This document shows, in pieces, positions 19,948 through 29,220 of a DNA stretch of 52,843 bases (position 1 is the stretch's first letter; each line of letters opens with the position of its first letter). The stretch comes from Fonticula-like sp. SCN 57-25 (lineage: Eukaryota > Nucleariida > Rotosphaerida). The translations under genes were made by a program, and so were the position numbers. The notes below the pieces were generated by a model that did no database searches, was not told the origin of the DNA, and saw nothing but the letters and a program-made list of their open reading frames with translations. The stretch is taken from assembly GCA_001724245.1 (NCBI GenBank), contig MEDX01000029.1, positions 1 to 52,843 on the forward strand, read 5' to 3'.

Positions 19948-22900
19948 ATGGCGCAGCGGCCACAGGAACTGCGGGACTATAGGGTAAGCCTGCGCCATAT
20001 GTGCTCTTTGAAAGTGAATAGAGTGTGCTAACAGTCGTTCTGCCTTGCTTTTTCTGCCGGTCGTTGTAGGTCTGGCAGTATGATGTGTTGGAGCAGAATG
20101 GCCTGCTGGGACTGGTGGTGGGCACCCCGCACCAGCCGGAGGATCCCTACGCGGCGCCCGAGGACAACCCTGACCCGGTGCGCGCTACTACCACCTTTCT
20201 TTGCGCCTTGCTCATATTTCGCTTTTGATCCTTGCAGCTTGCCCCCGACGAGATCATCATTCGCGTGCTCGGTGTGTCGGTGCCGTACAAGATCAAAGCC
20301 GACGAGCTGCCCGTTGTCGATCGCGGCTTCACGTACAGCGATCCCGTGACGTGGGCGGAAACTGCTCCGCGTGCGTGGAACGGCATTGTTCAGAGCGGCA
20401 TCATCCGCCGCGTGCGGATCATGCTTGATGTTACATTCTCCGAGCCACTTCTGTCGCACTTTGCCGTTGCTGACCGCAACGTGAGCCGCCTGAATGTGCT
20501 CACCGATGTCGACTCGCAGCACTTTTTGCCGGCCACGCCCATGATGCTTGAATCGCTCGTGACGTACCGCGGATGGGTAGGAAGCATCGAAGGGGTGCGC
20601 ATCCCGCATGCCAATCGCTCACTTTTGCTGACATGGTACAGATGGTGTACGAGCTCATCCTGCAGACATCGACGCACACCTTTTGCATCCCTGTGCAGGA
20701 AGTCGCGCACGTCACGAACGTCTTGTCCGCCTTTGCCGAGAGCTCGTCGCACTTTGTCGGCGCGACCGTCCTTGTCCCGCCGCGCGTGTGGCGCTCGGCG
20801 CGCGTCCTCACCGGCAGCCAGTCCACCGTCACCTACCCCGAGCACGCCGTCATCGCCGCGTTTGGCCTGCGCTTCCTCGAGATTCAGTGGATCACGCCCG
20901 ACGTGGAGCAGGAGCGGCCAATGCCGCCGCCGCGCATCAACGTCTCAAAGATGACCGAAGCGCAGACGCGCAGGCTCTTTGACTACCCGTCGCACATCTT
21001 TGAAAACGACGGGTTCAATATCGGAAGCCCGCTCATCGTGCGCCCCGACTCGCCCCACGCGGCGGTGGTAAAGGAGCACTTTGACCGTCTGGTACGCACT
21101 ATAATCAGTTTGCCTCTTGTTCTAACGCTACAAAAATAGCGCCGCCAATTCCCCGTCCCTCTCACGATGGGCCTCATTGTGACGCGCACGCGCAGCGTCG
21201 TCGATGTCCAATGGCAGGACGGCAGCATATCGCGCGACGTGAAAGCGACCGACCTCGTCTTCCGCAACAACATTGACGAGCACGAATTCTTTTCCGGCGA
21301 CTTTGTCGTTGAGAAAAAAGTGCAGTCGCTCGCCGACGGCGAATCTGCGGTCGACGACGTTGAGCGCGTCGGCGTCGTCCTTTCGATGAACGCCGCCGAG
21401 CGCACCTGCAAGGTCCGCTGGATGGACGCCTACGTCCGCGACAACGTCCAGGAAGAAGAAGTCCCCGTATTCAACCTGCAGCGTCACAGCCTCTGGGACT
21501 TCCAGATCGGCTCCGAAGTCGTGCTCCTTTCCAAGGCGGCGCACTCGACCGACGCCGCCGTCATCGCGCGCGCCGGCGCCATGGTCGACGACTTTGTCCG
21601 CGGCACCGAGCGCGAGGGCCGCGTCAAGCCGATCGACGACCAGGCGCGGCGGGCGCAGTACGCCGGCGTCGCACTCGGCGTCATGCCAGAGGGCCTCGTG
21701 GTCGTCTTGTGGGCAAACGCGTCTTTCAGCGCCGTCCCGCCGGACCACCTCTTGCTCGTCGAGGACGAGGGCGAGGAAGAGGCAGACCCTGATGCAGAGG
21801 ACGAGGAAGAGGAGAGCGACGAGTGGATTGTCGAAGATGACGTCGAGTACAGCACGAATGACAACCAGGAAGAGGGCGACGAGGGCGACTGGGAAACCGA
21901 CGAAGAAGAAGATGATGACGAGAATGTTGATGATGAAGATGAGCATGAAAGCAGCAGCGGCAACGCGAGCGACGTCGAGTGGTACACGGACGACGAGATT
22001 GACGACGCCGAGATCGAAGCCGACGCAATGGACGTCGACGAAATTGATGATGACGTCATTGACGTGAGCGAGGCGCTGACAGAGAGCGAGGCGATGGAGA
22101 TGGTGCTCAATGCGCTGTCGGACAGCAGCGTGGCGGCGCGCCAGCTCATTCTCGACACGATCGCGGCGCAGCAGGCGCAGACGTCGTCGTCAGAGGGCGA
22201 AGAAGACACTTTTCACGATGCGCGGCAGTCGCCAGAGCCAGAGGAAAGGCCGACGAGCGGGGCGACCGCCGTTGAAGCGAGCGCAGAGACGGCGCAGGGT
22301 GGAGCAGTGTTGTTTGAGATGCTCGAATCGGCGCCTGCCAATCACCACTTTATCAGTTCAGCTGTACGAAAAATCATTTTTACTGCTTTTTGCTCACTAT
22401 TGAATAGACGCAGCCGAGCAGACAGCTGATGCACCGCCTCGCACAAGAGCACAGCATGCTTGAATCGTCGCTTCCATGTGCGCTTTTCCATATTTTTCCT
22501 TTCATCTAACTTTTCCTTAGCCGGTATTCTTGTGCGCGTGTTTGAGGATCGCATGGACCTGATGCAGTGCATGATTTGCGGCCCCGCCGACACGCCCTAC
22601 GAGGACATTATGTTTCTGTTTGACCTTCACATGCCGCCGACGTACCCGCAGGTGCCGCCGGAAGTGTTTTTCTACTCGTGGACGGACTCGCTCGGGCGTC
22701 TCAACCCGAACCTCTACGAGGACGGCAAAGTGTGCCTCAGCATTTTGGGCACGTGGACGGGCAACGGCGTCGAGAATTGGAGCCCGGCATCGAATGTGCT
22801 TCGTGTACTTCTTTCTATCCAGGCAATGGTGCTCGTCCGCGAGCCCTACTACAACGAAGCAGGGTCCGTTTTTCATATGTTTTTTATATGTCGCTGACTA

Positions 22901-23298
22901 TACGAATAGGTTTGAGAGGTTTGTTGGGTCAGTTGAGGGCGATCGCAACTCGCAAATGTACACGGAAAACATCTTTTTGATATCGCTCAGGGTACATAAA
23001 CCACATTTTCTGCTACTTGCAAACTGACCGCGTTTTGCAGAGCGTCATGCAGGCGATGCGACACCCGCCGCCGTCCTTTGCCGCCTCCGTGTACGACCAC
23101 TACATCACCAACGGCGCGCTGGACCGCATCCTGGCGCGGTGCGACGCGCTCGTGAGCGACGACGCGCAGGGGACGAAAGGCGCGCGTCACGTGCCGGCAA
23201 AGCTCACAAAGGGCGCGCGGAGCGTCCTCGCCGACCTCGTCAAGCAGATGCGGCACATTCAGGCGTCGGCGACAAGGCCAGTATTACAACAACAATAG
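19948..23298 (+). CDS. UBE2O: UBE2O-type hybrid E2/E3 ubiquitin-conjugating enzyme
   Basis: Nine exons (19948-19983, 20070-20177, 20238-20594, 20642-21091, 21140-22363, 22408-22477, 22521-22863, 22910-22991, 23041-23298) encode 975 residues. UBE2O monoubiquitinates orphan ribosomal proteins and other basic clients without a separate E3. SH3-like conserved modules fill the N-terminal half (VTRTRSVVDVQWQDGSISRD, VRWMDAYVRDN), then a long acidic stretch (near residues 510-610). The UBC fold follows: LPSGILVRVFEDRMDLMQ, DTPYEDIMFLFDLHMP and NLYEDGKVCLSILGTW with catalytic C820. The C-terminal helix region has the family RSVMQAMRHPPPSF. The first exon is only 12 codons. Confidence 0.93.
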
Positions 23299-23398
23299 CG
23301 CACGCGGACGATTTTGCCGCACATTTCTCGATGGATAATTATCTCATTTCGCATATGTACTGTTTGGGTTTCTTTACGTATGAGTAAATATGAGGCAT

Positions 23399-23404
23399 GT
23401 ACAC
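23399..23404. terminator. TGTACA shared by convergent UBE2O and UTP23
   Basis: TGTACA lies 61 bp after the UTP23 stop and 101 bp after the UBE2O stop; a near match TGTACT at 23356 is closer to UBE2O. Confidence 0.3.
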
Positions 23405-23464
23405 TTGATTACCGACAATATCGCCCAACAAAACGCGTTCTGATATGATACAAACCAAATATTT

Positions 23465-24508
23465 CTACTCGTCGTCGTCGTCAGCGGCGCTCTCGGCGTC
23501 GCCACCGGCGCTGTTGGCTGCGCTCTTGCGGCGGCGACGGCGGCGGCGCTTCTTTTCCGGGGCATCAGACTGGCTCGTCTGCTCGGCCTCTGGCGCTGCC
23601 TACACACGCCGTGTTTAACACAATACTGTACCCACATTATTCGTACCCTCTTTTTTGTGGCCGCCTCGCTGCTCTCCGCCTCTGCATTGTCGCTCGTCTG
23701 CGGCTTTTCTTCTGCGCTCTTGACCGCCTTCTTTTCGGGCGTCTTGGGGGCCGCCTTTGCCGCGGTCGACTTCTTGACCGAGAGCGGGTTGGGCCCCTTG
23801 GCGGGCTGCTTCCTGTGCAGCACAAAGGCCGGCTTTCCCTCCTCCTTTACCTTTTTGGCCGCGGCGATTTCCGACGGCTTGGGCATCGCCTTGGCCGCCT
23901 CGAGCTCCTTGGCGCGCTGCGTCGACGCCGCGCTCGGCTCCTCGAGGATCACCGTGTTGTACTGGATGTAGCACAGCGGGACGGCGGGGATGCGACGCAG
24001 ATCATTGCGCAGCTTGGTGTCCTGCGTCGCGACGAGGTAAGAGTGAGGGTTAGTCTCGCCGACCATGGAGCGGAGGCAGTCGGCAGCGGGGATCGGCGTG
24101 TCGTGGCCGCAGCGGCGCGACTCGAAGCGTCGGGCGATCACGAGGGCGCCGCCAAAATCGGGGCCAAGCTTGCGAATCTCCTCGACAATGCAGCGCGTCA
24201 CCAGTAAGAATCGAGTCAAGGAAAAGAGTAAATTTACCACATAAACGACACGAATTGCGACATAATATACACGACAAAGGCACGATACATGACACACGAG
24301 CGCGTGCACACGCGGAGTATGAGCGGATATGTTCTTTGGTCTGCATGCCGAGCACCTTTGGTAGCTGCTCCTTGATATGAATCCTCGTCTGCAGCGCCAC
24401 CTGGCAGAATGTACCGTCCACGAGCACCTGTAGGGGCGCATGGAACTTGAAGCTGTGCCGGTAAAAGTCGAGGTGCCGCCGCACCGTCTTGAGCCGCTTC
24501 ACGCGCAT
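23465..24508 (-). CDS. UTP23: UTP23, PIN-fold SSU processome factor
   Basis: The 289-residue protein is required for early 18S rRNA processing, binds snR30/U17 snoRNA and has a degenerate PIN domain. Exons: 24331-24508, 23647-24203, 23465-23599. Family marks are the N-terminus RVKRLKTVRRHLDFYRHSF, QVLVDGTFCQVALQTRI, RCIVEEIRKLGPDFGGALVIA, the zinc-site segment RRCGHDTPIPAADC, VATQDTKLRNDLRRIPAVPL and a basic tail (KKRRRRRRRK) followed by acidic DDDDE. The first intron is an AT-AC U12-type intron. The second is an ordinary 47-bp intron (gtacga...tag). The ATG is 32 bp from the divergent uS10m ATG. Confidence 0.93.
24204..24330 (-). other. U12-type AT-AC intron in UTP23
   Basis: Between UTP23 exons 1 and 2 no AG lies near the required exon edge. 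The intron instead begins ATATCCGCTC (first six bases fit the U12 AT-AC donor ATATCCTT) and ends TTAC. A perfect minor-class branch motif TTCCTTGAC (24215-24223) has its branch A 12 nt before the end. Removing it joins QTKE to LVTRCIVEEI in frame, exactly as the Utp23 family requires. At 127 bp it is over twice the local norm. Confidence 0.85.
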
Positions 24509-24540
24509 CGTGTCACCGTACTATCCACGTGGCCGTATCG
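24509..24540. promoter_or_regulatory. 32-bp bidirectional UTP23/uS10m promoter with CACGTG
   Basis: The two ATGs are separated by 32 bp containing CACGTG at 24526-24531. Unless uS10m starts at a later ATG (24565 is in frame), the 5' UTRs must be extremely short or overlap the opposite coding region. Confidence 0.5.
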
Positions 24541-25150
24541 ATGTCTGTCGTCGGGTGGCGCATGTTGGCCACGGGGGCCGCCGCGCCGATGCGGTTCGCC
24601 GCTGCGCGCGCGCTCGCGACGGCTGCCACCGGCGTGCCGGCGGCGGTCTCGCCGAATTCGCACCGCACAGAGAACCAGAAGCGCGTCCAGATTAGGCTCG
24701 AGGCTTTCGAGGTCGATATGCTCGACGAGTTTGTGAGATTTACACAGGACACGGCATGGAACCTCCATCTGATCCCGGGGTACGCCTTTTAATTATTTTC
24801 CTCTTTTTATTAAATTGAATGCGCTCAATAGCGGTCGCGTGGCGCTCCCGACGCACATCCGGCGGTGGACCGTCAACCGCTCGCCGCACATTGACAAGAA
24901 GAGTCGCGAGCAGTTTGAGATGCGGACCCACAAGAGGTAAGAATCGCCCATTTTCTTCTTTGTTTACTAAAGCGCTCTTATTAGGCTCGTACAAGTGCAC
25001 AATGTCCCGCCGATCGTGCTCGACTTTTACGTCAAGTACCTCGCGCACCATCTGCCGGCCGGTCTCGGCATGAAGGTCCGCAAGTTTGACTACCAGCGCG
25101 TGCCGACTCGCACGGCAGAGCTGCTTGCCCGCGCGCGTGCCTCCAACTAA
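24541..25150 (+). CDS. MRPS10: Mitochondrial small-subunit ribosomal protein uS10m
   Basis: Three exons (24541-24779, 24832-24936, 24985-25150) encode 169 residues of an S10-family protein of the mitochondrial small subunit. The N-terminal 45 residues are Ala/Arg-rich ([19 protein letters not shown]), a probable presequence. The S10 core follows: [21 protein letters not shown], then the diagnostic loop [20 protein letters not shown] and [20 protein letters not shown], with the RSPH(I/V)-(D/N)KKSREQFE block invariant in mitochondrial S10. It is convergent with TPK1, 93 bp apart. No TGTACA follows; a TTGTAAAA occurs instead. Confidence 0.94.
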
Positions 25151-25243
25151 GGACGGCGTGTGTGAATATACACTAAGGGAAAGCAAAGGAGATACTTGTA
25201 AAATTTGGGCTTCATTTCATAATAATAATACACTTTTTTTTCT

Positions 25244-25977
25244 CTAATACTCGATGGTCCAGATGAGCGGCGCATCCGTCTCAACATGCACCTCCGACCC
25301 CTCTACGTGGTTTGACGTGCTTACAAGACCGCCAAAGCGTGTTTCCGCTGCCGTGAGGTCCCACCGCAGCCCCTTGGTTGTCACGATGGCAGGCCCGAAA
25401 ATTGGGAGCAGGCCGCATGTCGGCTTGATCCGCGACGGATCGTGCAGGAGAGTGTGCGATCCCTAGCCAGGGATCAGCATGATGTGAAAGAAAAGAGAGC
25501 GCGTACAGGAAGCAAAAGACACCCCAGACAGTCTGAATTGACAAAAAAGAATTTTACATTTGCCTTTGCGGTGAACGCGCTATTAATGTTGCTCAGGCTA
25601 TGATCGAGGCGGCCGCCCATCGAGGCAACGATCACGATATCGTCATTCGGGTCCTGCTTGATCGCCCACCTCACCGCCTTGTCCATGTCTGTAGAGTATT
25701 GGTCGCCGTCCTCGATGATAGAAACGCGCTTTTCCCTGTAATACGCGGCGACATCCTCTCGGATCGAGTCGAGATCACCCACGATTGCATCCGGCACGAT
25801 ATCCAGCCCGCTATCACGCAGGCGGTTGGCCCCGCCGTCGGCGCACACTATCCGTGCCGCGTGCTTGGCCAGGTGCGACACCACAGAAGCTGAAGGAAGC
25901 ACGTAGTTGAGGAAGACGGCGCTGAACGGCGATGACGGCTCGGCGCCAACCAGCTCGCTCAACTGCCATGACGTCAT
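25244..25977 (-). CDS. TPK1: Thiamine pyrophosphokinase
   Basis: The 229-residue enzyme transfers pyrophosphate from ATP to thiamine, making the cofactor TPP in the cytosol. Two exons: 25507-25977 and 25244-25462 (44-bp intron, gtacgc...ctag). Visible motifs are IVCADGGANRLRD, the Mg-binding PDAIVGDLDSIRED, DQYSTDMDKAVRWA, ASMGGRLDHSLSNINSAF, and in exon 2 GSHTLLHDP, CGLLPIFG, TTKGLRWDL, FGGLVSTSNH and the C-terminal LIWTIEY. These cover the full eukaryotic TPK fold. Start ATG 25977 follows a TTGGCC context. It lies head-to-tail with the endonuclease V gene. Confidence 0.95.
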
Positions 25978-26201
25978 GGCCAATGATGACTGTGGGGATC
26001 AGATGTGCAAACCATCTTGTATTAGCAACATGATGCATGAGGAAAGTATAGTTTTACGTGAATATAAAAGCCGTGAAAGTGTGTGGAAATAAAGTTATAT
26101 ACATATATTACACCTATCTATACAAAAGGTTCACATTTTGCACTTCATGCAAAGCCCGAGATGATGGCCACTGCAGCTCACTGCGGCACACTGCGGCTCG
26201 A

Positions 26202-26954
26202 TCACAGGTCGCGTAGCCGCGCGCGCGACCTAATATCAGCCTGTCGTATTGGCTCTGGTACGCGATACGTCGCAAAGCGCGCAACAATACTAGTTGCCGT
26301 GGCGATCGACACGCGATGCCCCACGGAAACAAAGACGGGATTGGGCGCGCCGTCCGCCGTGCGAAGCGCTCGCCCCCACACGCGCCCCGACTCCCCCTTC
26401 AACTCTAGTGAGTCGCCACCGTGCAACAACTCTGTTTCAAATCGAGGCCGCAGCAGCGCAATGTCTAGCCCGTCCACATTGAAAAATTTCTTGCCGACGC
26501 CGATGGTCGGTATGTCGCACTTGATGCCGAGATGGCAAGCAACCCCGCACCCTGAATAGCAATGCTTTAGTACACAGGTTCCTTTAATAAATGCTAATAA
26601 AAGAGCCGTACGACGCGGGTGAAGGACGCCGTTGCCGTCAACTAAAAGCACCTGCGGCACCAGATCAGGCCGACTGGCGCGCAGCTTTCCAACCAGGCGC
26701 TCAAGATGTGATGCTTCGCGGAATGCAAGAAAGCCAGGAATGTACGGCAGCGACATTTCGACCATTTCACAGTCCTCGTATACTACCTCTAGCGTGTCTG
26801 CGCGCAAAACCACGAGAGACGCGCAGGCTTGCGTGTCGCTGCCGACCACAAAGCTGATGTCCGTGCCACCGACCAAAGAAATGTTTGCAAGCGAGGGATC
26901 GTCCTCTTCCTTTACAAAAGCCGCCAGCGTCTTTTGCTCCCTATTATAGACCAT
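26202..26954 (-). CDS. ENDOV: Endonuclease V
   Basis: The 230-residue nuclease cleaves 3' to inosine; in eukaryotes its likely substrate is inosine-containing RNA. Exons: 26612-26954 and 26202-26551. Motifs in order: GGTDISF (catalytic Asp), EMVEMSLPYIPGFLAFRE (the PYIPGFLAFRE wedge), VLLVDGNGVLHPRR, CGVACHLGIKCDIPTIGVGKKFF, and PVFVSVGHRVSIATA. The single intron (26552-26611) is 60 bp, a multiple of three and stop-free, so a gene finder could read through it; only splicing restores HPRR-CGVACHLG. The promoter is shared with the divergent pseudokinase gene (174 bp). Confidence 0.94.
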   Translation of the reverse strand: MVYNREQKTLAAFVKEEDDPSLANISLVGGTDISFVVGSDTQACASLVVLRADTLEVVYEDCEMVEMSLPYIPGFLAFREASHLERLVGKLRASRPDLVPQVLLVDGNGVLHPRRTALLLAFIKGTCVLKHCYSGCGVACHLGIKCDIPTIGVGKKFFNVDGLDIALLRPRFETELLHGGDSLELKGESGRVWGRALRTADGAPNPVFVSVGHRVSIATATSIVARFATYRVPEPIRQADIRSRARLRDL

Positions 26955-27128
26955 TCAGCTATATGCGCGCACAACCCATGACAGAACGCACGCCTCCCAC
27001 TGCGCCCTCAAGCGGGCCTCATCCCCATCGTCCCCTTGCATCACACCCTGTCACGGTTTCATACAGGCCTGTGACAGGCTTGTGACTCTATTATTGACCC
27101 GACTCCCGACGGACACCTGACCTGGAGG

Positions 27129-28968
27129 ATGTCGTGGCTCGACGACAACATTTGGGTACGGCCCCTTCAAATCCTCCTCTATCGCGTCGCCTAACAAAGC
27201 TCCTTGTCCCATTGTAGGTGGTGGTGGTGATCGCCGTCGTGGTCGTGATCATCATCTCCTTTGCGATTTGGTACTTTTGCCGCCGCTCGTACGTGATCCC
27301 CCCAAAGTGTTTGCCCCATCCTCACCCTTGTTGTAATAGGCAATCGACGCCGTACAGCCGTCTCGAGTTGGGCGTCAATGAGGCGTTTGACGAAAGCACG
27401 CGCCTGAAGCAAAAGGAGGCCTCTGACTGTACGCCTTCCTTTCTCTTTGCTGTCATCGATCTTACCCACCCCGCAGCCGACTTTGCCCTCGAGCTTCGCT
27501 ACTACCTCCGCGACAAGAACAACATGTCTCTTATCCGCGTTCTTCCGCAGATCGGCGAGCGCACCGAGAAGCGCTATGCGCTGCTCAAGTGCACGGACAC
27601 GATGTCCCCGCACAAGCAGATCATCCTGAGCGTGATGCCGCGCCCCGATGGCTGCCTTTTCGCCTTTGCCGCCGAAACCGAGCGCATGCTCGAGTCGACG
27701 CTGAAGCGCATCCAGTACCCGTTCATCCTGCCCCTCATCCACATCAATTTGGACCCGTCAAAGAACGCTGTATTTGTGTTTTACCCGTACAAGTCGGCCG
27801 GCAGCCTGCGCGATCTGATCCACAACGTGCGCCCTGATCTTACTCCCCGATCCCCCTCTGACCTTTCTTTCCTTGCAGTGCAACCCTGACTATGAGTACC
27901 GCAGCAAGTACTCCACTCTCGGCGTTGCCCCCAGCGAGCAAAAGATTGCCGTCTTTGGCCGCCAGATCCTCGAGGCCCTTCGCTACCTCGAGTTCATCAA
28001 TGTCCCCTACTACCACCTCACGGCCGGCAACATCATCATGGACAATGGCGTCTGCCAGCTCACCGGCATTGAGCTCACGCTCCTCGGCGTGCGCCCGTCG
28101 GTGCACGAGCACCTCGCGCGCCTCGTCAAGAAGAACCCCGCCGCCTCGCCCGTCCTCCAGTTTGGCCACGTCCTCTTTGAGATGGCGCACGGCTTTGAGC
28201 TCGACTCGCCGACGCCCGAGTACATCTCCAATAAGGTGCCGCGCAAGGTCGCCGACGCCATCGAGTTTATCTTTCGCGGCGTCAATGTCAAGGAGGGAAT
28301 CGTGCAGGTGCCGACCATCCAAGAGGTGCTCGAGCACCCATTCTTTGCCGACGCGCTCTATCAGCTCCGCAAGAGCGACCTCACTTTCCGTCCGGTACGA
28401 AGCAGAAAAAGTGTGTAAAAAATGGCTTTTATTAACATTTTACTTTTCTTTTTTGTAGCCGGCTCTGGATGCCGACATGACGGCATTTGTTGAGGCCGTT
28501 CGCGACCATCGCCGCATCGAGCTGACCGGCCCGACCAAGCGCTCCGCCGCGCGCAAGGCGTCGTCAAAGCGCGCGCTTAGCAAGCCGGCACTCCTCTCGA
28601 CGCTCGACGCGCCGCAGACGACCGTCACGCAGGCGCCCGGGTCCGTCCCATCTGCGCTCAACTACGTCCCGTCGTCGCCGTCGGCCAAGAAGGCGCCCGG
28701 TAGCCCTTCGATGAGCGCGACGACGTCGGCCGCGCCGCCGACGCCAAAGGCCGCCCCCGCCGCTGCCCCGCCAGCGCCAAAGCCCGCTGCCGCTGCGCCA
28801 GCACCGCCGCCGGCGCCAAAGACGCCCGCGACTCCGGCGCCGCCGCCGCCGCCGGTCGCGTCGTCCGAGGGAGGCGAGGGCCGCTCGTCGCTGCTCGCGT
28901 CGATTAACGGGTTCAAGGGAGGGCTCAAGAAGGTAAAGACAAACGACCGCAGCAAGCCGACCGTTTAA
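27129..28968 (+). CDS. Membrane-anchored PXK/Slob-like pseudokinase with WH2 tail
   Basis: Six exons (27129-27155, 27218-27288, 27340-27428, 27477-27826, 27879-28394, 28459-28968) encode 520 residues. In place of the PX domain of PXK there is an N-terminal transmembrane helix (VVVVIAVVVVIIISFAIWYF then CRR). The kinase-like region (about 65-410) has YPYKSAGSLRDLI, YYHLTAGNIIMDNGVC where the catalytic HRD Asp is absent, and TGIE where DFG should be, so catalysis is unlikely. VLQFGHVLFEMAHGF and the helix-rich end match PXK/Slob. A Pro/Ala-rich linker leads to GRSSLLASINGFKGGLKKVK, a WH2-type actin-binding motif. By analogy it may link membranes to actin. Confidence 0.82.
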
Positions 28969-29220
28969 GGAAACATTAACGCAGTCATTGCGATCATAGA
29001 CGTTTCTGGCGCTTTGCTGCCGGCCATTTTGTTTTTACTACCTTTCTATGATGTTTGTTTATGGTTTTTGTCTCATTTTCTGGGCTTTCCGCTCATATTC
29101 CCACCCCATACCAAATAGACAGTTGGGCAATGCTGAACCGCGAAATCGACCGAAAAACAGTAATATTCATCATCGCAAACGACGACGATGGATACAATAA
29201 TAATGCTGATGCTGATTTGA

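Noticed and set aside
25535-25560. 25-bp GT-AG interval in TPK1 (gtaaaattc...ttcag)
   Set aside because: Too short to splice, and keeping it gives the correct family strand KFFFVNSDCLGCLLLPGSH.
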